Below, piece by piece: positions 7,201 through 13,674 of a stretch of 13,743 bases of DNA. This stretch comes from Xanthocytophaga sp031424975 (GTDB lineage: Bacteria; Bacteroidota; Bacteroidia; Cytophagales; 172606-1), in assembly GCA_031424975.1 (NCBI GenBank), contig JANPIL010000292.1:1-13743 (forward strand). Direction: 5' to 3'. A program made the translations under genes and the position numbers. Positions within the stretch are counted from its first letter, which is position 1. Each line of letters begins with the position of its first letter. The notes under the pieces were generated by a model. The model was not told the DNA's origin. It was given only the letters and a program-made list of their open reading frames with translations, and did not search any database.

Positions 7201-9717
7201 GCCGCCCACCTGCCCAACATCTACATTTCGGCCACGCTCATCAAGCCGCTCGACGACGGGGCCATGCCGCTCACGGTGGCGCACGGCTACGCGCCGGTTA
7301 CGGTGGAAGACCCGGAACGCAAAATCCCGGTGACCCTGGCCGCCGCCGCACAGTCGCGCTCCCAAACCAAACAGACGATCACTGTAAAATCAAGCCCCAA
7401 TACAGAGATTACGGTGGCCGTGGTGGACGAAGGGATTTTGCAACTGAAAAACTACCAGTCGCCCGACCCGTTCAAGTTCTTCTTCCAGAAACGCGCCCTG
7501 GAAGTGAACGGCTACGACCTGTATCCGCGCCTGTTTCCGGATCTGGGCAAAAGCAAAAGCAGCACCGGCGGCGACGGGGCCGGACTGGAAAAGCGCGTGA
7601 ACCCGATGACCAACAAACGCGTGAAACTGGTTTCGTTCTGGAGCGGCATTTTGAAAACCAACGGCAGCGGCGAGGCCACCTACACCATTGACGTGCCGCA
7701 GTTCTCCGGCGATTTGCGCATCATGGCCGTGGCCTACAACAACGATGCGTTCGGCTCGGCGAACACGAACATGAAAGTGGCCGACCCGGTGGTGGTCAGC
7801 AGTTCGGTGCCGCGTTTCCTCAGCCCCGGCGACCAGCTCGAAATGCCCGTCACGCTGACCAACACCACTAAACAGGCAGGCAGCATCACGGCAAAAGTGA
7901 AAGTGAGCGGCAACCTCTCGGTGACCGGCGATGCCTCGCAAAGCGTGAACGTGCCCGCCAACGCGGAAGGCCGCGTGAATTTCAGCATCAGTGCCAAGGA
8001 TGCCGTGGGCACGGGCCAGATTGTGGTGGAAGTGAGCGGTTTGGGCGGCAACTACACCGAAAAGACCGACATCACCATCCGCCCCATCCAGTCGCTGCTC
8101 AAGCGCAGCGGTTCGGGCACGGTGAACGGCGCGGCCACCAGCGTGAGCATGGCCACGGATTTCATTCCGGCCACCACGTCGGGCAAATTGCTCATCAGCC
8201 GCTCGCCGATGGTGCAGTTTGCCGGTGACTTGGAAGAGCTGGTACAGTATCCGTACGGCTGCGTGGAACAGACCGTTTCGGCGGCATTTCCGCAGTTGTA
8301 CTTTGCCGACCTTGCCAAAATAGTATCTTCCGGAAAGCTGAAAGTCCCGTCTTCAGCGGGAGCCAAACCCGTTGCCGCCGCCACATCGGAGGCGAATTAC
8401 AACGTGCAGGAAGCCATCAATAAATTGCAGACTTTCCAGTTGTACAACGGCGCGTTGAGCTACTGGCCCGAAGGCGGCGGCAAGGAAAGCTGGTGGGGCA
8501 CGGCCTACGCCACGCATTTCCTGCTGGAAGCCCGCAAAGCCGGTTTCCAGACCAACGAAACAACGCTGGACCGGTTGCTGGCCTATTTGCAGCAGAAAGT
8601 GAAACAAAAGGAAAGCGAGGAATATTTCTATTTCGCCTCCAACAACCAACGCCAAAGCAAGCGGATTGCCCCGAAGGAAATCACCTATTCGCTGTACGTG
8701 CTGGCGATGGCCCGCAATGCCGACGTGCCCACAATGAACTACTACAAGGCCAGCCGCAATTTATTGGCTTTGGATGGCAAATACCTGTTGGCAACGGCCT
8801 ACCGGATGCTCGGCGACAATGCCTCGTACAAATCGTTGCTCCCCGGTTCTTTCTCCGGCGAACAGTCCATCCAAGCCTTGGGCGGCAGTTTTTATTCGTA
8901 CATCCGCGACGAAGCCATTGCGCTGAATGCGCTGCTCGAACACGATCCGCAAAACCTGCAAATCCCGGTCATGGCCAAGCACCTGTCGGAACAGATGAAA
9001 CGGCAACCTTACCTGAACACGCAGGAACAGGCTTTCGGCTTGCTGGCGTTGGGCAAACTGGCGCGGCAAAACGCCAAATCAACGGTGACGGCCAGCGTGA
9101 AAGCGGGCGGTAAAACGCTGGGCCAAGTGGGCGATGCGGATTTGGTGCTGACCAAAGGCATTGTGAACCAGAACATACGCATAGAGCCAAGCGGGGCGGG
9201 CAGCCTGTATTATTTCTGGCAGGCCGAAGGACTTACGCGCAGCAGCGAGGTGAAGGAGGAAGACAGCTTTTTGCGCGTCCGCAAGGCGTTTTACAGCCGC
9301 ACGGGCAACCAGCTTTCGGGCGGCTCGTTCCGGCAGAACGACATGGTGATCGTGAAAATCTCGCTGTCCACCACCGACGGCTCGGAAGTGCCCAACGTGG
9401 CGATAACCGATATGCTGCCCGCCGGATTCGAGATTGAAAACCCGCGCCTGACCGACTCGCCCGACATGGCCTGGGCACGCGATGCCTCCACGCCCGACTA
9501 CGCCGACATCCGCGACGACCGGATCAATATGTTCGCCACGGCCACGGGCAGCGTGCGGCATTACTACTACGTGGTGCGTGCCGTGTCCACGGGCAGTTTC
9601 CGCATGGGCCCCGTGCAGGCCGATGCCATGTACAACGGTGAGTACCACTCGGTAAACGGAGCCGGAACCATCCACGTGGGCAATGGCGGTGATGAGGGCA
9701 ACAGCACGGGTGAGTGA
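4228..9717 (+). CDS. Alpha-2-macroglobulin-like lipoprotein with thioester
   Basis: An 1829-residue bacterial alpha-2-macroglobulin, expected to trap proteases covalently through a Cys-Gln thioester, anchored by lipid in the periplasm or at the outer membrane. The frame is open from 4105, but the ATG at 4228 is chosen because it gives a lipoprotein signal (MKPFF, hydrophobic 7-19, LCAC with Cys20); the longer N-terminus would be translated leader and element. In order: Ig-like MG domains from about residue 35 (ELTFSPDAGFAPSTDYKAQV); an MG2-type segment YGDRDIYRPGETVYLN near 574; the A2M domain near 1132-1220 (LVSFWSGILKTNGSGEATY); the thioester motif YPYGCVEQT with Cys1345 and Gln1348; an alpha/alpha toroid to about 1610; and a C-terminal MG10-like domain with DMLPAGFEIENPRL (about 1700-1815). 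Full length for the family. No pbpC-type transglycosylase neighbour is present. An element-like stretch encodes residues 1364-1374. Confidence 0.93.
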   Translation: MKPFFSIAWVLCLGLLLCACKGNKVDISSRNFQDEIAQQQNLTFTFSHDLVGDTLLDKWDTTHYLEFEPKVRGKFKWTAANELTFSPDAGFAPSTDYKAQVTGEITRHTQTLDKEKQKKLSVGGIDPVTFHTPYLMLAGTDMYWAKNNDGGTELRFNLNFNYKVNPTQLGGLLAMNIDGKNVAAKIASTEIASVVPVAVLQSAFNFDKKPVAITVKEGLKCVESQYTTPKTLDFKTEAPDKSDFQVVQALNEYEFEKGVIHVYTNQSVEAGSLPQHISFNPAVKFTVETKDYGFDIKGGFKEGSYDLKIARQLRGIFGGALTEDFTQVVVFGEMKPSIAFVHKKAVYLSSKGSKNVGVRITNVPKVQLKVFKVYENNITAFLSQNSYEYYDEYQPEYYQPDGENPYGDVVMERTIETKNLQKQGGVHLLNLDFNQFNSDFKGIYLVKIASNDEQYLQATQLVSISDIGFMVKETPGEILVFANSILTAQPMAGVKVKLISTNNQDIYTAETGGDGVAKFADIQKKAPKFRVGMVTGVKDRDFNYLLFSQSGVETSRHEVGGIRDNLAGYQAFVYGDRDIYRPGETVYLNTIVRDNQWKSLPKLPLKLKILLPNGKEFTTLKGTLNEQGAFATAVKLPVSTLTGTYYAEIYTANDVLLSSRAISVEEFIPDRIKVTVNTDKPFLRSGGAMNVSAAAVNLFGPPAANRNYEMTFNLKKKYFAAEKYPEYNFYSDYSYSSNRETEFRFEQEVRQGKTDGQGLAEQAFTAPDDFKDIGVLEGSVFTTVFDETGRPVNRVNRFDVYTQDVFYGIKIADSYVNTREPVQIPLIAVNKDGKAMQGAKAHLQVIKLNWQTVLQKNDYGELGYVSQKKEQVLTDRQIVINGTSTNFSFVPQLSGEYEIRVMRPGSDKYLSSYLYAYGWGMTENSSFEVDREGEISIETDKQTYQVGETAEVLMKTPFAGKILVTIERNKVLDYQYVTTDKRSAKISIPIKAAHLPNIYISATLIKPLDDGAMPLTVAHGYAPVTVEDPERKIPVTLAAAAQSRSQTKQTITVKSSPNTEITVAVVDEGILQLKNYQSPDPFKFFFQKRALEVNGYDLYPRLFPDLGKSKSSTGGDGAGLEKRVNPMTNKRVKLVSFWSGILKTNGSGEATYTIDVPQFSGDLRIMAVAYNNDAFGSANTNMKVADPVVVSSSVPRFLSPGDQLEMPVTLTNTTKQAGSITAKVKVSGNLSVTGDASQSVNVPANAEGRVNFSISAKDAVGTGQIVVEVSGLGGNYTEKTDITIRPIQSLLKRSGSGTVNGAATSVSMATDFIPATTSGKLLISRSPMVQFAGDLEELVQYPYGCVEQTVSAAFPQLYFADLAKIVSSGKLKVPSSAGAKPVAAATSEANYNVQEAINKLQTFQLYNGALSYWPEGGGKESWWGTAYATHFLLEARKAGFQTNETTLDRLLAYLQQKVKQKESEEYFYFASNNQRQSKRIAPKEITYSLYVLAMARNADVPTMNYYKASRNLLALDGKYLLATAYRMLGDNASYKSLLPGSFSGEQSIQALGGSFYSYIRDEAIALNALLEHDPQNLQIPVMAKHLSEQMKRQPYLNTQEQAFGLLALGKLARQNAKSTVTASVKAGGKTLGQVGDADLVLTKGIVNQNIRIEPSGAGSLYYFWQAEGLTRSSEVKEEDSFLRVRKAFYSRTGNQLSGGSFRQNDMVIVKISLSTTDGSEVPNVAITDMLPAGFEIENPRLTDSPDMAWARDASTPDYADIRDDRINMFATATGSVRHYYYVVRAVSTGSFRMGPVQADAMYNGEYHSVNGAGTIHVGNGGDEGNSTGE
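8317..8349 (-). repeat. Dispersed element-like copy inside the macroglobulin gene
   Basis: AAAATAGTATCTTCCGGAAA is followed by GCTGAAAGTCCCG. It has the reverse layout with several substitutions. It encodes KIVSSGKLKVPS, 19 residues after the thioester cysteine, at the start of a low-complexity loop (AGAKPVAAATSEA) between toroid helices. Confidence 0.5.
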
Positions 9718-9727
9718 CATTTGAAAA

Positions 9728-9756
9728 GACAATGGCCGCGCAAGGCGGCCATTGTC
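9728..9756 (+). terminator. Hairpin terminator after the macroglobulin gene
   Basis: GACAATGGCCGC (9728-9739) pairs perfectly with GCGGCCATTGTC (9745-9756) over the five-base loop GCAAG. It starts 11 bases after the TGA. Only CTTG follows rather than a T-run, but a 12-bp perfect GC-rich stem here is best read as the transcript end. Confidence 0.8.
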
Positions 9757-9802
9757 CTTGCCATACCGCGACCATCCGAAAAATTGCCTTGTGCGGTTGG
9801 CC

Positions 9803-9835
9803 AAAATAGTACCTTTTGAAAACGCCAAACCCGAC
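9803..9835 (-). repeat. Dispersed element, copy 8 (reverse)
   Basis: AAAATAGTACCTTTTGAAAA is followed by CGCCAAACCCGAC. It lies 86 bases after the macroglobulin stop, behind its hairpin. One core base differs (TAGTACC). After 15 more bases comes GGCAAGAACGCTTG (9851-9864), shared with copy 9. Confidence 0.8.
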
Positions 9836-9935
9836 AACCGAACAAGGCACGGCAAGAACGCTTGGCATCCTGACAAAATCGCTGTGGTTTGGTTGGAAAT
9901 CCCGGGCCAGAAACCGTTATTCGGAAACAGGCGTG

Positions 9936-9943
9936 TACCTTTG
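9936..9943 (+). promoter_or_regulatory. Bacteroidota -7 box TACCTTTG for the Rpn gene
   Basis: TACCTTTG matches the Bacteroidota -7 consensus TAnnTTTG exactly and lies 74 bases before the chosen ATG at 10018. No clear TTTG occurs at -33; only a weak TTAT precedes it. The rest of 9757-10017 holds an element copy and no gene I can support. Confidence 0.5.
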
Positions 9944-10017
9944 TGCCGGACAACGGGCCCGCCCACAGCAGAAACAAACGCAACTTGCAAGATTTACAAA
10001 GCATTCAGACAAAGGAA

Positions 10018-10854
10018 ATGAAGGCGAAATACATCAACCCGTTCACGGATTTCGGATTCAAGAAGATTTTCGGCGAAGAAGCCAGCAAACCGCTTCTGAT
10101 TGATTTCCTCAATGCCCTTCTGCCACAAACCGACAAGATAGTTGACCTGGATTTTAAGAACACCGAACAACTCGGACAGACAGACCTTGACCGGAAAGCC
10201 ATCTACGACATTTACTGCGAAAACGAAAAAGGCGAGAAATTCATCGTCGAACTGCAAAAGGCCAAGCAGAACTATTTCAAGGAGCGAACCATCTATTATT
10301 CAACTTTTCCCATCAGGGAGCAAGCTGAAAAAGGAAACTGGAACTACAACCTGAAAGCCGTCTACTGCGTGGGCATCCTTGACTTCACGTTTGACGACTA
10401 CGAAAACGAGCCAGAGAAGAGTGAAGTGGTCCATACCATCAAACTCAAGAACCAAAACGGCAAGGTCTTTTATGACAAGCTGACCTACATATACCTTGAA
10501 ATGCCCAATTTCAAGCAGGCCGAAAGCGAACTGCAAACCCGCCTGGACAAATGGCTGTATTTCATCAAGCATTTGGAAGATTTCCAGACCATCCCGGCAA
10601 TCTTCAGGGACGAGGTTTTCACCCGCGCCTTTGAAAAGGCGGAACTGGCCAGATTCGACCGGACGGAATTGGACAGTTATGAAAACAGTTTGAAAACTTA
10701 CCGCGATTTGAAAGGTGTCATTGACACGGCTTTTAGCGACGGAAAACTTGAAAGGAGCGTTGAAATAGCCAAAGCAATGAAACTCAAAGGTCTTTCCGCA
10801 ACGGATATTTCAGAGATGACAGGACTGTCAGAAGAGGAAGTAAACAGCATGTGA
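10018..10854 (+). CDS. Rpn family PD-(D/E)XK nuclease (transposase-like)
   Basis: A 278-residue protein of the Rpn / PD-(D/E)XK nuclease transposase family, whose E. coli members (RpnA-E) promote RecA-independent recombination. It opens with the family hallmark YINPFTDFGFKKIFG (residues 5-19). The nuclease core shows Asp64 in AIYDIYCENEKGEKF and Glu78-x-Gln80 in FIVELQKAKQ, then YFKERTIYYSTFPIREQ. The C-terminal part is helical and charged, ending in a segment resembling a sigma-70 region 4-like or HTH turn (LKGLSATDISEMTGLSEEEV). The frame is open from 9889, but the ATG at 10018 places the hallmark motif at residue 5 and sits just after AAAGGAA and downstream of the TACCTTTG box, so it is preferred. 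Catalytic residues are intact. It stands alone between two reverse element copies. This family is common in many copies per Bacteroidota genome; host defence or phage-related roles have been suggested for relatives. Confidence 0.9.
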   Translation: MKAKYINPFTDFGFKKIFGEEASKPLLIDFLNALLPQTDKIVDLDFKNTEQLGQTDLDRKAIYDIYCENEKGEKFIVELQKAKQNYFKERTIYYSTFPIREQAEKGNWNYNLKAVYCVGILDFTFDDYENEPEKSEVVHTIKLKNQNGKVFYDKLTYIYLEMPNFKQAESELQTRLDKWLYFIKHLEDFQTIPAIFRDEVFTRAFEKAELARFDRTELDSYENSLKTYRDLKGVIDTAFSDGKLERSVEIAKAMKLKGLSATDISEMTGLSEEEVNSM

Positions 10855-10881
10855 AAAGGCATTGTGCGCAACACCAAGCAC

Positions 10882-10912
10882 AAAATAGTATGTTTTAAAA
10901 AGTCCAAACCCG
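10882..10912 (-). repeat. Dispersed element, copy 9 (reverse)
   Basis: AAAATAGTATGTTTTAAAAA is followed by GTCCAAACCCG. It starts 27 bases after the Rpn stop. GGCAAGGACGCTTG follows at 10931-10944, the same 14-mer (one base changed) at nearly the same distance as after copy 8. Confidence 0.8.
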
Positions 10913-10950
10913 CCGGTTCCGAAAAATCTTGGCAAGGACGCTTGAACCGG
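10913..10950. terminator. Weak inverted repeat CCGGTTC/GAACCGG after Rpn
   Basis: CCGGTTC (10913-10919) is matched by GAACCGG (10944-10950) with a 24-base loop. It could close the Rpn transcript, but the loop is large and there is no T-run. Bases 10951-10990 show nothing recognisable. Confidence 0.35.
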
Positions 10951-10990
10951 TTGTATGATTGACGCGCAGGTGTTGCCCGAAGTGGAAATA

Positions 10991-11078
10991 GGCGTAAATG
11001 ATTGCGCATATACCTCTGAAACAACGGATAATCCGCAACGGAACGGGAGCAATTGCGTTTACCCGGATGTTAGCTGCC
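10991..11078 (+). other. attC-like half-site at the cassette 5' boundary
   Basis: GTTAGCT (11069-11075) sits in TGTTAGCTGCC (11068-11078), the exact inverse of the sequence 12766-12776 after the amidase. Upstream, GCAATTGCGTTTACC (11049-11063) is an imperfect inverse of GGCGTAAATGATTGC (10991-11005), as in the arms of an attC site. The expected RYYYAAC box left of 10991 is not visible, so the preceding site is degenerate, or is not an attC. Base composition drops from GC-rich to AT-rich at about this point. Confidence 0.4.
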
Positions 11079-12894
11079 ATTTATAGGGCGACACACCATC
11101 TTTTGAATCTTTGAAACCTGGATAAAGAATACTAAATAAAATACTATCATGAAAAGAAGAAATTTTCTGAAAAACAGTTCCATTGCTAGCTTATCGTTAA
11201 CAGCTATTTCCTTGGGTTTTAATAACGAAATCTTTGCCATACAAAGCAATTTATCAACAGACGATTTTGATCTTAATGAAGTAACCATAGATGAGCTGCA
11301 ACAAAGAATGCAATTTGGAACAAATACTTCACTTTCCCTGACCAAAATGTATTTGAAAAGGATTGAAGAAATTGATAAAAAAGGAGCGAAGCTCAATTCT
11401 GTAATTGAAATTAATCCGGATGCCTTAGCTATTGCGGAATCACTTGACAAAGAAAGAAAAGTAGGCAAGCTAAGGGGGCCGCTTCATGGAATCCCGGTTT
11501 TAATAAAAGATAATATCAACACAGGTGATAAAATAATGACTACCGCAGGTTCCTTGGCATTAAAAGGGAACTACGCCAATAAAGATGCCTTTATAATAAA
11601 GCAATTAAGAGAGGCGGGTGCAGTTTTACTTGGCAAAACAAATTTAAGTGAATGGGCAAACTTTCGGTCAACAAGATCAACCAGTGGTTGGAGCAGCAGG
11701 GGTGGTCAAACAAAATGCCCTTATATACTGGACCGAAATCCATCAGGATCGAGTGCAGGTTCCGGCTCTGCGACAGCAGCTAATCTTTGTGCAGTTGCCA
11801 TTGGAACAGAAACAGATGGTTCTATTGTATCACCGTCTTCGGTAAATGGTATTGTTGGCATAAAGCCCACAGTTGGGTTATGTAGCCGATCAGGAATTAT
11901 TCCAATATCTGCAACACAAGATACCGCTGGGCCAATGGCAAGAACAGTAAAAGATGCAGCTATTTTATTGGGCGCATTAACAGGGGTTGATCCGGAAGAT
12001 GTTGTGACTAATGAAAGTGAAGGGAAAACATTTAAGGACTATACCCAGTTTCTTGATATAGATGGTTTAAAAAATAAAAGAATTGGTATAGAGAAAACTC
12101 ATTTACAAGGTAATGAGGATGTTGTTACATTGTATCGGAATGCAATAGAACTGATGACAAAAATGGGCGCTACAATAGTGGAAGTTGATCTCCTAAAGAG
12201 TTTAACTCAAATTGGAGATGCTGAATTTCAGGTGCTACTGTATGAATTTAAAAATGGCCTTAATCATTATCTTGCTTCGTCTAATTCAAAAATGAAATCA
12301 CTGGAAGATATTATAGCCTTCAATATGCAAAATGAAAACACAACCATGCCTTTTTTTAAACAGGAAATTTTAATCGACAGTCAAAGCAAAGGAGATCTCA
12401 ACAGCAAAGAATATACTGATGCACTATCCCAAACGCTCTCTTCAAGAAAAATAATTACAGATATCATGACCAACGATAATTTGGATGCTTTATCAGGCAT
12501 TACAAATGGTTTAGCGTGCTGTATAGACCTAATTAACGGTGATTATGATACTGGATTCTCCTTTTCTACACCCGCAGCAATTGCTGGCTTTCCACATATA
12601 ACTGTTCCAATGGGTTTTGTGCATGAACTTCCAATTGGTATTTCTTTTTTTGGAACACCTTATAGTGAATCAAAATTACTAAGCTTAGCTTATGCTTATG
12701 AACAAGTATCAAAAAACAGAAAGATGCCAAAATTTATACAATCTACACTTGACTAATGATTAAACGGCAGCTAACAACACCTACAAGAAATTGGCGGTTC
12801 ACTGGTTTAATGAAGCTTTGTGCTTCGTGTCAAGTTCAGTGGTGGCAGACAGTTTTCGTCCCCGAAATCGCCAACTACTTGTAGCTGCAAACCG
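11070..12894 (+). mobile_element. Integron-type gene cassette carrying the amidase
   Basis: The 1825-bp unit has the layout of a circularisable cassette: a G/TT boundary at 11069/11070, one ORF starting 79 bases in, its stop close to the 3' site, and an attC-like palindrome at the end. In a true cassette the R'' box (12769-12775, AGCTAAC) must be the inverse of the cassette's own first bases (TTAGCT), and here an 11-bp perfect inverse is seen. The unit is much more AT-rich than the left half of the window. No integrase gene is present, so it would be a lone cassette or part of an integrase-less array. Confidence 0.55.
11149..12756 (+). CDS. Tat-exported amidase-signature hydrolase
   Basis: A 535-residue amidase-signature enzyme that hydrolyses a carboxamide bond; the substrate is not determinable. 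Residues 1-24 form a twin-arginine signal (RRNFLK at 3-8, then a hydrophobic stretch to about 23), so it should act outside the cytoplasm. The Ser-cisSer-Lys triad is complete: Lys120 in GIPVLIKDN, Ser201 in NPSGSSAGSGSA, and nucleophile Ser225 in GTETDGSIVSPSS. The 24-residue spacing of the serines is as in FAAH. GTETDGSI recalls bacterial peptide amidases rather than GatA, and there are no gatB/gatC neighbours, so a tRNA amidotransferase role is unlikely. It is strikingly AT-rich (one sampled 60-base line has 33% GC against 60% in the macroglobulin gene), which with the attC-like flanks suggests acquisition by transfer. ATACTATC lies immediately before the ATG. The gene has no evident promoter of its own. 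Confidence 0.93.
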   Translation: MKRRNFLKNSSIASLSLTAISLGFNNEIFAIQSNLSTDDFDLNEVTIDELQQRMQFGTNTSLSLTKMYLKRIEEIDKKGAKLNSVIEINPDALAIAESLDKERKVGKLRGPLHGIPVLIKDNINTGDKIMTTAGSLALKGNYANKDAFIIKQLREAGAVLLGKTNLSEWANFRSTRSTSGWSSRGGQTKCPYILDRNPSGSSAGSGSATAANLCAVAIGTETDGSIVSPSSVNGIVGIKPTVGLCSRSGIIPISATQDTAGPMARTVKDAAILLGALTGVDPEDVVTNESEGKTFKDYTQFLDIDGLKNKRIGIEKTHLQGNEDVVTLYRNAIELMTKMGATIVEVDLLKSLTQIGDAEFQVLLYEFKNGLNHYLASSNSKMKSLEDIIAFNMQNENTTMPFFKQEILIDSQSKGDLNSKEYTDALSQTLSSRKIITDIMTNDNLDALSGITNGLACCIDLINGDYDTGFSFSTPAAIAGFPHITVPMGFVHELPIGISFFGTPYSESKLLSLAYAYEQVSKNRKMPKFIQSTLD

Positions 12895-12900
12895 TTGATG
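12766..12900 (+). other. attC-like recombination site
   Basis: The site opens with R''-like AGCTAAC (12769-12775) and closes with R'-like GTTGATG (12894-12900). Between them CTACAAGAAATTGGCG (12781-12796) and CGCCAACTACTTGTAG (12869-12884) are inverse at 14 of 16 positions. The spacers between outer and inner boxes are unequal (5 and 9 bases), as usual for attC. The centre refolds through CACTG/CAGTG and GAAGC/GCTTC around TTTGT. At about 132 bp it is within the known attC size range. It begins 9 bases after the amidase stop, as cassette attC sites do. The alternative is a plain terminator hairpin or an interspersed repeat. Confidence 0.55.
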
Positions 12901-12906
12901 CGTAAT

Positions 12907-13041
12907 AGACCTCTTTCCAGTATAATCTGCGTTTTTGAACTAAAAAATGGTTTTTGTGCCAAAAATCGGCTCTAAGGCCGAAAATTTATTTTGAACCTCT
13001 ACTTACGGTTATCCAAACGCGTTTATTTAAGAAACAGGTCT
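12907..13041. mobile_element. MITE-like element, 135 bp
   Basis: The ends are inverted: AGACCTCTTTCC (12907-12918) against AAGAAACAGGTCT (13029-13041, inverse AGACCTGTTTC). AAT occurs directly on both sides (12904-12906 and 13042-13044) and fits a 3-bp target duplication. The interior is AT-rich and non-coding, with a hairpin TCGGC/GCCGA (about 12967-12982). The ends resemble those of IS5-type elements (AGACCT start), which make 2-4-bp duplications, but assignment to a family is inference. It is inserted four bases past the attC-like R' box. Confidence 0.5.
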
Positions 13042-13068
13042 AATCATTGAATTCTGGACATTATGCAA

Positions 13069-13145
13069 GCCGTAGCCGAGAAAGCAAAAACGAGTTTTCG
13101 CTTTAAACTTTCTTACGGCCAATCCGTTTTTTCACAGGGTTAGAT
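13069..13145. other. Large hairpin ending at GTTAGAT
   Basis: GCCGTAGCCGAGAAAG (13069-13084) faces CTTTCTTACGGC (13108-13119). Inside, AAGCAAAAAC (about 13082-13091) faces GTTTTCGCTT (13094-13103) at nine of ten positions. GTTAGAT (13139-13145) follows and fits the attC R' consensus GTTRRRY, but it is 19 bases from the inner arm and no RYYYAAC box is seen on the left, so a second, decayed attC is only a possibility. Confidence 0.4.
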
Positions 13146-13161
13146 TTATGATTGGAAGAAA

Positions 13162-13336
13162 ATGAAAACTAAAATTTGCGCCTTGTGTCAAAAAGAAGAA
13201 ATCTGTCTTTATAGAGTGCAAATAGCAAAGGGCAAAGGGCAAAGTTTGGATTTTTGTTTGTACCGAATGCTGCAGCAAAGCTAAAAATGAACCGAACTAC
13301 CGTTACGGTGGCACCTGGAAGGGTGATCGGCATTAA
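13162..13336 (+). pseudogene. Frameshifted two-CxxC zinc-ribbon-like small protein
   Basis: From ATG 13162 the frame reads MKTKICALCQKEEICLYRV, then QIAKGKGQS, and hits TAA at 13282-13284 after 40 residues. A 7-bp unit GGGCAAA stands twice in tandem (13230-13236, 13237-13243). Removing one copy restores a 55-residue reading frame to TAA 13334-13336, continuing VWIFVCTECCSKAKNEPN and ending YGGTWKGDRH. The restored protein has CALC near the N-terminus and CTEC in the middle, a likely four-cysteine zinc site. The duplication therefore broke a small gene by slippage; a sequencing or assembly error is the alternative. The family is not one I can name. The following 13337-13482 is AT-rich and shows no gene. 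Confidence 0.75.
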
Positions 13337-13482
13337 AATAGCAAAAAAAATTGATGCTTGGATGCTTGGGCAATCGATTTTGTACTTACAGAGACACAGA
13401 GAGTAATCTGTAAATTAAATTTAAACTTAGCTACAAATTCAAATCTAAAAAATGATAAAGCTGCAATTTTAAGTCAAGTCTT

Positions 13483-13674
13483 ATGCCAAAACGAACGTCA
13501 ATCAACGATGTGAAAGAAATGGAACAACTAAATGACTTAGACCAAATTGTCAAGGACAAACGCAACGAAAAGAGGGCTGATGCCAAAAAGGAAAGGCGCA
13601 ACAGGCATTATGTTAAAGTATTGATAAAGCACCAATTAATACACAGCACCGACGAGTTGCCGCACGAAGATTGA
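13483..13674 (+). CDS. Small charged hypothetical protein
   Basis: A 63-residue protein that I do not recognise. It begins MPKRTSINDVKEMEQLNDLD, then has a highly basic and acidic, probably helical middle (KDKRNEKRADAKKERRNRHY, residues about 24-43), then VKVLIKHQLIHSTDELPHED. There is no signal peptide, membrane segment or cysteine. The middle could be a coiled coil or a nucleic-acid-binding helix, but that is inference. The ATG at 13483 is the only good start, and no Shine-Dalgarno is visible. Its amino-acid make-up looks like a real protein rather than translated AT-rich spacer, and its stop overlaps a possible downstream start (TTGA). Confidence 0.55.
   Translation: MPKRTSINDVKEMEQLNDLDQIVKDKRNEKRADAKKERRNRHYVKVLIKHQLIHSTDELPHED

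Noticed and set aside
9079..9990. 303-residue minus-strand ORF
   Set aside because: Antisense shadow of the macroglobulin 3' end plus its terminator and element; no domain or motif visible.
9889..10017. Upstream extension of the Rpn nuclease frame (43 more residues)
   Set aside because: The family hallmark motif begins at residue 5 from the ATG at 10018, and the -7 box lies inside the extension.
11130..11148. ATACTATC just before the amidase ATG as an element copy
   Set aside because: The GGGTTTGGC half is missing and the region is AT-rich, so the core alone may be chance.
13441..13448. AAATCTAA as the R'' box matching GTTAGATTT at 13139
   Set aside because: The essential AAC is absent (CTAAA) and no palindromic arms follow in this A-rich stretch.
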